Part shown: positions 36,901-48,494 of the stretch, piece after piece | Layout: each line of letters starts with the position of its first letter | Position numbering within the stretch: position 1 is the first letter of the stretch | Source of the DNA: Cedecea neteri NBRC 105707 = ATCC 33855 | GTDB taxonomy: Bacteria > Pseudomonadota > Gammaproteobacteria > Enterobacterales > Enterobacteriaceae | Assembly: GCF_001571265.1 (NCBI RefSeq) | Contig: NZ_BCTL01000039.1 | Location: 1 to 64,000 of the forward strand | Length of the DNA: 64,000 nt | Direction: 5' to 3' | Program-made: the position numbers and the translations under genes | The notes under the pieces: model-generated | The model's input: only the letters and a program-made list of their open reading frames with translations | Told to the model about the DNA's origin: nothing | Databases searched by the model: none

Positions 36901-38319
36901 GTGGTCCAGCGTCTCTCGCGCAATTTACGTTTAGCGTTATTTTACCTGTGCGTCAGCGGCTGGCTGCCCGCAGCTGCAGGACGCGGCGTGGATCTCACTG
37001 AGCAGATAGCTAAGTTTAACGCGGCGTTAAGCCAGGCGCCCCCTGCGGCGCAGGTCTCGCTGCAAACCCTGCAACAGCTAGATGCTACGCTGCTCAAGCC
37101 CGAATCCATGTATCCACAGTTTCAGGTCTGGTCGTTGCCGGAACTCACGGAGTTTTACCACCTGGACAAGCGCTGTGCCAGCGAGATCGGGTTATCGGCC
37201 GCAGTGAAATCATTCATTGCGGCTTTATGCCAGCCGAATATACCTTCTGCAGCCTGGTTGGCCGCAAATCCTCTCTATCCGCTGGGGGGAAGCAGTGCCT
37301 GGCAGTATATCTTGCGCCATCCGGGGGCGGCGGTCGCGCTAAAAAACTCGCTACATGTGCGGGAGAGACCGAACGATCTGGCGGGTATAGGGACGCTGTC
37401 TGATGACAATCTTGAGGCGTTGCTGGCGGGGCAACACTGGCTGCTGCAAAACGGCCAGCTCTGGCGATTCAGCCAGCAGCACTGGAGGCGTTATGAGGCG
37501 CAGGCCTGGCAGCCGTTGGCCCGGCAGTCCGGCATCGAACTCGTGAATGCAGGAGGGCGCTGCGATTTGCGCGCAGGGGCGCTGTGCGTCAATGTTCGTG
37601 AAGGGTACCGCGATATCTGGCGTTGGCTTTTTGGCCTGCTGGCGTTGTTTACCGCCACGGGGCTGGCATGGATGGCGTGGCAGCGACGCCTGCTGCGCGA
37701 GCGTCAGCGGTTTATCACGCAAATGCTGACCCACGAACTGCGTACGCCTATCGCCCAACTGAGCAACGTTGTCGAACATTTTCGTCGCGACTTCGACCAG
37801 CTGCCGGAAGGGGCCCAACTTAATTTTGTGGCCCTTGCCGACACGCTGCAGCGTATGCGTCAGATGGCCGAAACCAGTAAACACTACCTGATAGCGGAGC
37901 ATCAGCGGGAAACGCTGGAAACGCCCACTCAGATACAGCTCCGCGACTGGCTCGATCACCTTTGTGAGAATCGGGACGGGCTGACTTACTGCCTGGACGA
38001 AAACGTGACCGTGGGCGTTTCGCTCTACTGGAGCAGCCTGTGCCTGACAAATTTACTGGATAATGCGTTCCGCCACGGCGATCCTCCCGTCCATCTGACG
38101 GTGCGTAAAAGCAAAACGCACCTGATTTTTCAGATAGCCGATAGCGGAAACGTAGCCCAAAACCCGCTGAGGATTACCCGCCGTTTGCGCTGGTCAAACA
38201 GCAATCTTGGCCTGGGCCTGACCATTGTTCAGCGCGTTGCTCGTCGTCTTAACGGCAGGTTGACGTTCAGCGCCGCGCCAACCACTTTTACCCTGGAGTT
38301 GCCGTATGATCCCGAATAA
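36901..38319 (+). CDS. vxrA: Sensor histidine kinase, VxrA type (DUF3404 sensor)
   Basis: A 472-residue kinase starting at GTG. An N-terminal signal/anchor helix (about 8-26) is followed by a periplasmic domain (about 30-237) with the DUF3404 pattern YPQFQVWSLPELTEFYHL. Cysteines 92, 110, 221 and 229 could form two disulfides. A membrane helix lies at 241-260 and the phospho-acceptor His278 in THELRTP. The N box is NLLDNAFRHG (384-393), then ADSGN and SNLGLGLTIV. In Vibrio, VxrA/WigK senses cell-wall stress and with VxrB controls T6SS and wall synthesis. Its 3' end overlaps the regulator gene by 14 nt. The name rests on domain architecture and operon order. Confidence 0.8.
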   Translation: MVQRLSRNLRLALFYLCVSGWLPAAAGRGVDLTEQIAKFNAALSQAPPAAQVSLQTLQQLDATLLKPESMYPQFQVWSLPELTEFYHLDKRCASEIGLSAAVKSFIAALCQPNIPSAAWLAANPLYPLGGSSAWQYILRHPGAAVALKNSLHVRERPNDLAGIGTLSDDNLEALLAGQHWLLQNGQLWRFSQQHWRRYEAQAWQPLARQSGIELVNAGGRCDLRAGALCVNVREGYRDIWRWLFGLLALFTATGLAWMAWQRRLLRERQRFITQMLTHELRTPIAQLSNVVEHFRRDFDQLPEGAQLNFVALADTLQRMRQMAETSKHYLIAEHQRETLETPTQIQLRDWLDHLCENRDGLTYCLDENVTVGVSLYWSSLCLTNLLDNAFRHGDPPVHLTVRKSKTHLIFQIADSGNVAQNPLRITRRLRWSNSNLGLGLTIVQRVARRLNGRLTFSAAPTTFTLELPYDPE

Positions 38320-38968
38320 AGCGCATTCTTTATTGCTCATTGAGGACGATACCGCGCTGGGCGAAGGGCTGGCGGAATTCTTACAGCAGGAGGGATTCCA
38401 CTGCCGCTGGTTGCGAAGCAGTGAGCATGTCCTCGACCATTGGTATCAGGCGGATTTGGCTATTCTCGACCGCCAGCTTCCGGAGGGCGACAGCCTCCGG
38501 CTTTTACCTCAGTGGCTGGCAAAAAAAGCCCTGCCGGTGATCGTGCTGACGGCAAAGGTGAGCGTTGAAGAGCGGGTGGCGGGGCTTGAGGCCGGGGCCA
38601 GGGACTACCTGAGCAAGCCCTTTGCCCACGTTGAGCTGCTGGCAAGGATCCGGGCTCAGCTTCGCCCGTTAGGGGATGGCCTGCTGATTTGCGGGGAGCT
38701 CAGCTTACTTCCGGCGCGGCAGGTAGCGAACTGGCAGCAGAAAGAGGTTGCACTGACAGCAACAGAGTTTGCGCTGCTGGCAATGCTAATGCAGATGGTC
38801 GGGCGCGTATTTACCCGGGATGAACTGCTTAATCAGGTCTGGGGCTATCAACATTTTCCGTCGACCCGGACGGTTGATACCCATATTCTGCAATTACGGC
38901 AAAAGCTTCCTGGCCTGCCTATTGCGAGCGTGCGTGGCATTGGTTATCGGCTGGAGCTAGCGGAATGA
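38306..38968 (+). CDS. vxrB: OmpR-family response regulator, VxrB type
   Basis: A 220-residue response regulator. The receiver domain has Asp55 (LAILDRQLP) as phosphorylation site, Thr82 and Lys104 (YLSKPF). The C-terminal winged helix ends with the classic FPSTRTVDTHILQLRQKL and SVRGIGYRL. It overlaps the kinase gene by 14 nt and the DUF2861 gene by 4 nt, so all three are coupled. Candidate targets are the tandem TGAC repeats at 36839 and 39800. Confidence 0.85.
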   Translation: MIPNKAHSLLLIEDDTALGEGLAEFLQQEGFHCRWLRSSEHVLDHWYQADLAILDRQLPEGDSLRLLPQWLAKKALPVIVLTAKVSVEERVAGLEAGARDYLSKPFAHVELLARIRAQLRPLGDGLLICGELSLLPARQVANWQQKEVALTATEFALLAMLMQMVGRVFTRDELLNQVWGYQHFPSTRTVDTHILQLRQKLPGLPIASVRGIGYRLELAE

Positions 38969-39783
38969 AGCTGCCCCTGTTAGCTCTGCTGATCGTCTCC
39001 TCGTTCAGCGTCTGCGCAACATTGCCCCAAACGCCGCTGGAGCCCGTATATCATCAGCTGTTTAACCAGCGAAATGACCTTGCCAACAGCCAACTCATGG
39101 ATGCCTGGCCCCGGCTGAACAGCGAGGCACAGCGGCAGGCCTGGAAAGAGGCGCTTGATGCGGTGATCAGCCGGCAATGTGGCAAAGATCTTTCTACGGC
39201 AGTCCCTGCGTGGCTGGACGACTTAACGCTGACGTTGATGCAGCGTGATATGCCGCTTAACCGCATTTATCGCATTACACTTAGCGGAAAGAGCCCCCGG
39301 CATGACCTGAACGTTAGCCTGATGCTGCCGGATGGCAGAAAAGCGTTCGCCACAATGCCGGTGCAGTATGAAGCGGAAGGTGCATTTCGGGTCGAAAGCG
39401 AAGAGTTTACTCAGCCGCTGAGCGAAGGGGTTTATGTGCTGACCGTGTCGGGCGGCGGGCAACAATGGCGGCAGCCTCTGGCGCTACAGGGCGTTGGCGG
39501 ATTAACGCAGATCCAGCTTCAGGATCGTGCCATCACGCTCCATACACCGCAGGTGGCACCGGCTTGCCCCAGGCCCTGGCTTGAACAATCGCTGCTTAAT
39601 CGTAGCGACTACAACCAGATTTGGTGGGCAAAAAACGATCGTCTGAGGCTGGTGCCGTGGCCTTCGAAGCCAGTCGACAGCGTATGGGCCACGGTTGCCA
39701 TCGTCAGCGCTGAAAATCGGGGAAGCATGGCGGTAAGAACCGAGCACCGCCTCGCGGGTCCGCTGGCGACGATGAAAAACTAA
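38965..39783 (+). CDS. vxrC: Exported DUF2861 protein, VxrC type
   Basis: A 272-residue protein with a signal peptide (LPLLALLIVSSFSVCA) and the DUF2861 layout: an N-terminal helical part (TPLEPVYHQLFNQRN) and a beta-rich C-terminal half (LYVLT- and LQLQD-type strands). In Vibrio the DUF2861 gene vxrC directly follows vxrB, as here. Its start overlaps the vxrB stop by 4 nt (ATGA). It is predicted to be periplasmic; its role is unknown, perhaps modulating the sensor. Confidence 0.75.
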   Translation: MKLPLLALLIVSSFSVCATLPQTPLEPVYHQLFNQRNDLANSQLMDAWPRLNSEAQRQAWKEALDAVISRQCGKDLSTAVPAWLDDLTLTLMQRDMPLNRIYRITLSGKSPRHDLNVSLMLPDGRKAFATMPVQYEAEGAFRVESEEFTQPLSEGVYVLTVSGGGQQWRQPLALQGVGGLTQIQLQDRAITLHTPQVAPACPRPWLEQSLLNRSDYNQIWWAKNDRLRLVPWPSKPVDSVWATVAIVSAENRGSMAVRTEHRLAGPLATMKN

Positions 39784-39799
39784 TGCCTGCAACGTTATC

Positions 39800-39816
39800 C
39801 TGACATTCCTCTGACA
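39800..39816 (+). promoter_or_regulatory. 11-bp-phased direct repeat before the GH5 gene
   Basis: CTGACA-TTCCT-CTGACA: a perfect six-base direct repeat with an 11-bp period, 56 bp before the GH5 start. It matches the element before vxrA in core and spacing. Confidence 0.5.
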
Positions 39817-39872
39817 ATCGATGCCCGCTGACCGGCAATACTGCTGCCTCTTTCGTTATTGAGGTATTTGCC

Positions 39873-41060
39873 ATGAAACTCAAAGCACTTTTGGCGGGGC
39901 TGACGTTTATCTCTACTTCCGCCTTTGCCGTGGACAGCATCGCCTTCTGGGACTCGCCGCAGCACGGCGGTAACAGTTTTAACCGCCTGCCGCCCGATCA
40001 GGCCTATTTCACCGCTCTCAAAGGCTACGGTGCCAGTTGGGTACGGCTTTCGTGGGACAAATGGCAGCCGGAACAGCGTGATTTTTTGTTGGGCAATGCC
40101 GACCATTATCAGGGGCTGATGGCGCAGGATCTGCACACGCTCAAAGAGACGCTGGCGCGTGCACACGCCGCCGGGCTTAAAGTGGTGATTACGCCGCTTT
40201 CGCTGCCCGGTATGCGCTGGGCGCAAAACAATAATGGCCGGTTTGATGACCGGCTGTGGCAGGATAAACGTTACTGGCAGCAAAGCGCACAGTTCTGGCG
40301 CGATCTGGCCAGCCAGCTAAAAGATAACCCGGCAATTGCCGCCTATAACCTGATTAATGAGCCTGCACCAGAGAAGCGGGCCGGCCTGCCGGAACATGCT
40401 TCGCAGGATGAAATGAAAGCCTGGTACAAAACGCATCAGGGCACGGCCAGAGATTTGCCTGAGTTCTATCAAACGGTGATCAAAGCGATTCGTGAAGTGG
40501 ATAAGACGACGCCCATCATGGTGGATAGCGGCTGGTATGCCGCCGCCGACAGTTTTAGCTACTGGCCTTCAGCCCTGGGCGACAATCGCGTGCTCTACAG
40601 CTTCCATATGTACGAACCCTACGACGCGACCAGTGCACCCAACCTTAAACGCCTGAAGCCCTATGCCTATCCCGGCGCCGTCCCTTTCGGCGGCAAACAG
40701 GAAAAATGGAACGGTGAACGCGTGGCCGGCTATTTGCAGCAGCCGTTCTGGTGGGCTAAGCAACGTGGCGTGGCGCAGAATCGCATGGTGGCCGGGGAGT
40801 TTGGCTGTATGCGTCAGCTGGCCGGGTGCCGTCAGTACCTCGAGGATGTTCTCAGCGCGCTGGATAAAACGCAGGCGCACTGGGCATTCTACAGCTTTCG
40901 CGAAGACGCCTGGGACGGCATGGATTATGAACTGGGACAAGGTAAAGTGCCCTGGTCGTACTGGCAGGCGATGGATGAACATAAGCCGGACACGTTACCT
41001 CGTCATGCCACGCCCGAGTTTGAGCCGATTAGCCGTCGTCTGGGGCCGACGGTACGTTGA
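39873..41060 (+). CDS. Secreted glycoside hydrolase family 5 enzyme
   Basis: A 395-residue exported glycosidase (signal peptide MKLKALLAGLTFISTSAFA). It has a TIM-barrel with the GH5 acid/base Glu163 in YNLINEP, His245 in YSFHMYEP, and nucleophile Glu309 in MVAGEFG. The substrate could be a beta-1,4-glucan, mannan or another beta-glucoside; no carbohydrate-binding module is visible. It starts 89 bp after the DUF2861 gene with its own candidate VxrB-type repeat, so it is probably coregulated with the two-component system rather than part of cellulose synthesis. Confidence 0.85.
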   Translation: MKLKALLAGLTFISTSAFAVDSIAFWDSPQHGGNSFNRLPPDQAYFTALKGYGASWVRLSWDKWQPEQRDFLLGNADHYQGLMAQDLHTLKETLARAHAAGLKVVITPLSLPGMRWAQNNNGRFDDRLWQDKRYWQQSAQFWRDLASQLKDNPAIAAYNLINEPAPEKRAGLPEHASQDEMKAWYKTHQGTARDLPEFYQTVIKAIREVDKTTPIMVDSGWYAAADSFSYWPSALGDNRVLYSFHMYEPYDATSAPNLKRLKPYAYPGAVPFGGKQEKWNGERVAGYLQQPFWWAKQRGVAQNRMVAGEFGCMRQLAGCRQYLEDVLSALDKTQAHWAFYSFREDAWDGMDYELGQGKVPWSYWQAMDEHKPDTLPRHATPEFEPISRRLGPTVR

Positions 41061-41099
41061 ATTATCTGTTACGCCACAGCGATGAATCTCAAATTTTTT

Positions 41100-41109
41100 G
41101 AATCATAAT
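41100..41109 (-). promoter_or_regulatory. Possible PaaX half-site
   Basis: On the minus strand ATTATGATTC matches the first ten positions of the PaaX consensus (WWTRTGATTC). It lies about 80 bp upstream of paaX and may serve autoregulation. The rest of the box does not match. Confidence 0.3.
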
Positions 41110-41186
41110 TGCCAATTCAATGTGGGGCGTCCGCTTTATTATGCTATGTTTTTTCTCTGAAATTCCCATAGCGGCAATGAGGCAGG

Positions 41187-42113
41187 ATGAGCAGTAAACT
41201 CGACACTTTTATTCAGCAGGCCGTCAGCGCGGTGCCCATCAGCGGCACGTCGCTGATTGTCTCTTTGTACGGCGATGCGCTGGCTCATCGCGGCGGCGAA
41301 ATCTGGCTGGGTAGCCTGGCGGCGATGCTGGAGCCTTTGGGATTCGGCGAGCGTTTTGTGCGCACGTCGCTTTTTCGCCTCAATAAAGAGGGCTGGCTGG
41401 ACGTGGAGCGAGTGGGGCGCCGCAGTTTTTATCGCCTGACCGATATGGGCCAGAGGATGACCCGCCGCGCCGAGTCGAAAATTTATCGCGCCGGGCAGCC
41501 AGCCTGGGACGGGAAATGGCTGCTGCTGCTTTCCGAAGGGCTGGAAAAAACTACGCTGCAACAGGTGAAAAAGCAGCTTATCTGGCAGGGCTTTGGGGCG
41601 CTTGCGCCGAACCTGATGGCTTCGCCCTCGCAAAACCTCGCGGACATCCAAAGCCTGCTGCATGAGGCGGGCGTCGCTGAACAGGTCATCTGTTTTGAGG
41701 CTGAATCCCCGCTGCAAACGTCCCGTGCTGCGCTGAGATCCCGCGTGGAAGAATGCTGGTTGCTGACCGACAAAAATGAACGTTACGCTGAATTTATCAA
41801 CTCTTTTCGTCCGCTTCTGCCGCTGCTGCGCGAGGCGGGAAGCGATGAGCTAACGCCGCAGCGCTGTTTCCAGATTCAGTTGCTGCTGATCCACTTCTAC
41901 CGCCGCGTCGTGCTGAAAGATCCGCTGCTGCCGGATGAACTATTGCCGCCGCACTGGCTGGGGCAGAACGCCCGCCAGCTGTGTATCAATATCTATCAGC
42001 GGGTCGCCGCCGGGGCGCTTACCTACGTTAGCGAACTGGGTGAAACCTCGGTGGGCGATTTGCCCGCTCCGGTAAGCGGTTACCAAAAGCGATTCGGTGG
42101 ACTCACCCCCTAA
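41187..42113 (+). CDS. paaX: Phenylacetate-responsive repressor PaaX
   Basis: A 308-residue GntR-like repressor of the phenylacetate pathway, relieved by phenylacetyl-CoA. The N-terminal winged helix is followed by the characteristic region FVRTSLFRLNKEGWLDVERV and a large ligand domain. It is slightly shorter than E. coli PaaX but complete. In E. coli paaX-paaY follow the paaABCDEFGHIJK genes; here they follow an unrelated GH5 gene. Confidence 0.92.
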   Translation: MSSKLDTFIQQAVSAVPISGTSLIVSLYGDALAHRGGEIWLGSLAAMLEPLGFGERFVRTSLFRLNKEGWLDVERVGRRSFYRLTDMGQRMTRRAESKIYRAGQPAWDGKWLLLLSEGLEKTTLQQVKKQLIWQGFGALAPNLMASPSQNLADIQSLLHEAGVAEQVICFEAESPLQTSRAALRSRVEECWLLTDKNERYAEFINSFRPLLPLLREAGSDELTPQRCFQIQLLLIHFYRRVVLKDPLLPDELLPPHWLGQNARQLCINIYQRVAAGALTYVSELGETSVGDLPAPVSGYQKRFGGLTP

Positions 42114-42127
42114 AATAAGGAACCCGT

Positions 42128-42718
42128 ATGTCCATTTATCAGATTGATGGCCTCACGCCGGTCGTCCCGGAAGACAGCTATGTTCACCCGACAGCGGTGC
42201 TGATCGGCGACGTTATTCTTGGGCACCGCGTCTACATCGGCCCCAATGCCAGCCTGCGCGGGGATTTTGGGCGGATTATCGTCGAAGACGGGGCGAATGT
42301 GCAGGATAACTGCGTGATGCACGGTTTTCCTGAGCAGGATACCGTTGTCGAGCAGGACGGCCACATCGGCCACGGCGCTATTCTGCACGGCTGCCGTATT
42401 GGCAAAAATGCGCTGGTGGGCATGAACGCGGTGATCTTGGACGGAGCACAAATTGGTGAAAATTCGATTGTCGGCGCAGCGGCTTTTGTTAAAGGCAAAG
42501 CGGAATTTCCGGCGAATACGATGATAATCGGCAGCCCGGCGAAAGCGATACGCGAATTACGGCCTGAAGAGCTGGCCTGGAAGAAACAGGGCACGAAGGA
42601 GTACCAGGATTTAGTGATTCGCTGCCAGCAGACGATGCATCAGGTTGAGCCGCTGCGGGAGGTTGAGGCGGGGCGTAAACGTCTGGTGTTTGAGGATTTG
42701 CATCAGCCTAAGCGGTAA
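42128..42718 (+). CDS. paaY: PaaY thioesterase (gamma-carbonic anhydrase-like hexapeptide protein)
   Basis: A 196-residue left-handed beta-helix protein with hexapeptide repeats ([20 protein letters not shown]) and gamma-carbonic anhydrase-type metal histidines (HGFPEQD and [11 protein letters not shown]). PaaY hydrolyses stalled CoA adducts in phenylacetate degradation. It begins 14 nt after paaX, with AAGGA upstream of the ATG, so both form an operon. The pathway genes themselves are not adjacent. Confidence 0.92.
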   Translation: MSIYQIDGLTPVVPEDSYVHPTAVLIGDVILGHRVYIGPNASLRGDFGRIIVEDGANVQDNCVMHGFPEQDTVVEQDGHIGHGAILHGCRIGKNALVGMNAVILDGAQIGENSIVGAAAFVKGKAEFPANTMIIGSPAKAIRELRPEELAWKKQGTKEYQDLVIRCQQTMHQVEPLREVEAGRKRLVFEDLHQPKR

Positions 42719-43017
42719 AGTGACCCTCTCCCCGGAGGTTATCTCTGCTAGATATTTTCCTTTCAAATCTGGGAGGTATCTTTCGCTCCGCAGTTATTCC
42801 GTTCACCCATAGATCTGTTTTCCCTGCACGTTCAGAAACGGTGAGCGTGTCCGGGGTCTCGGGGGAATGACGGTGATTCTCCCGAGACGTTCACCGGTAC
42901 AATGGTGACATGTGAAGCAAGACTGGAAGTGAACGGAACCTTGGCCAGTCCTTCATAGAGCATATTTGTGACTAAGAGACAGTCCAGAGTGAGGGCCAGC
43001 CACTCCGGGAACAAATC
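42719..43017. other. Convergent intergenic region between paaY and azoR
   Basis: About 300 bases between two convergent genes. It contains a large stem-loop (42840-42895). A minus-strand ORF of 60 codons (42832-43014) begins MFPEWLALTLDCLLVTNMLY but has no visible ribosome site and runs through the hairpin, so I do not call it a gene. The origin of the segment is unclear; a repeat element is possible. Confidence 0.45.
42840..42895. repeat. Long two-part stem-loop
   Basis: Inner stem: GTCTCGGGGGAAT (42856-42868) pairs with ATTCTCCCGAGAC (42876-42888) with one G-T pair and a 7-nt loop. Outer stem: GGTGAGCG (42840-42847) pairs with CGTTCACC (42888-42895) with one G-T pair, leaving an 8-nt bulge on the left. 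There is no T-run. Confidence 0.7.
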
Positions 43018-47736
<4,719 letters not shown>

Positions 47737-47738
47737 TA

Positions 47739-47768
47739 CCACCCCCTTTCCAGTGGAAAAGGGGGTGG
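47739..47768. terminator. Bidirectional terminator between hrpA and the O-methyltransferase
   Basis: CCACCCCCTTT and AAAGGGGGTGG form an 11-bp stem, with CC/GG extending into the loop. T-rich sequence follows on the plus strand (CTTTATTT). It serves convergent genes. Confidence 0.85.
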
Positions 47769-47770
47769 CT

Positions 47771-48427
47771 TTATTTCACTCTTGCCAGCGTAAAACCATC
47801 CCAGCCTTTACTGCCGACCGTTTGTAGGGCGGTGACAGAAAGGTTTGGGTTGTTTCCCATCAATTCGATAAAGGTTCTCACGCCCTGCACGCGATCGTCG
47901 TCGCTGTCGGGGTTGGCAACCTCACCGTCACGCACCACGTTGTCCCCGATAATTAACGTGCCTGGGCGTGAATATTCCAATGCCCATTCCAGATAAACCG
48001 GGTTATTAGGCTTATCGGCATCGATAAAAATCAAATCGAACGGCGCGTCGTGACTTAAAACGGCCAGCGTTTCTGCCGCGGGGCCGATATGCAATTCAAT
48101 AGTTTTTTCCAACCCTGCGAGCTTAATATTCTTTTGCGCAACTTCGGCGTGACGAGGGTCGGCTTCAAGCGTAACTAGCTTGCCGCCGGCGGGTAGGGCT
48201 CGCGCCATCCAGACGGAGCTGTACGCCCCCAGCGTACCAATCTCGAGGATTTTGCGCGCGCCGGTTATTTCTACCAGCAGCTGAAGAAATTTCCCCTGGT
48301 TAGGGGCTACATCGTGGGCGGGTAGCCCGGCGGCATGATTATTGTCGAGGATTTGTTGGAAAACGGTATCGGAAGGGATCAGGGAATGAACGAGGTACTC
48401 ATCAACATCGGACCATTTTTTCTGCAT
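47771..48427 (-). CDS. SAM-dependent O-methyltransferase (family 3)
   Basis: A 218-residue class I methyltransferase of the catechol/caffeoyl-CoA O-methyltransferase family. The SAM motif is ILEIGTLGAYSSVWMARAL, with LVTLEADPRHAEVA and the metal-binding FDLIFIDADKPNN and GTLIIGDNVVRDG. No membrane segments. GGAG lies 7 nt before the ATG. The substrate is probably a small catechol-like phenol; nothing nearby identifies it. Confidence 0.9.
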   Translation of the reverse strand: MQKKWSDVDEYLVHSLIPSDTVFQQILDNNHAAGLPAHDVAPNQGKFLQLLVEITGARKILEIGTLGAYSSVWMARALPAGGKLVTLEADPRHAEVAQKNIKLAGLEKTIELHIGPAAETLAVLSHDAPFDLIFIDADKPNNPVYLEWALEYSRPGTLIIGDNVVRDGEVANPDSDDDRVQGVRTFIELMGNNPNLSVTALQTVGSKGWDGFTLARVK

Positions 48428-48457
48428 TGCTTACTCCATGTTTAGAGGTAACGTTTT

Positions 48458-48480
48458 CCCTCTCGCCCTGCGGTAGAGGG
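48458..48480. repeat. Short CCCTCT/AGAGGG palindromic repeat
   Basis: CCCTCT and AGAGGG flank an 11-nt centre, then GAATGC. It resembles the inner palindrome of the element at 12762-12868, so both may be copies of one dispersed repeat family. Confidence 0.5.
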
Positions 48481-48494
48481 AATGCTATTCCTGC

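Noticed and set aside
42832-43014. Minus-strand ORF of 60 codons between paaY and azoR
   Set aside because: No ribosome site, and it runs through a long hairpin. Kept only as a note in the intergenic entry.
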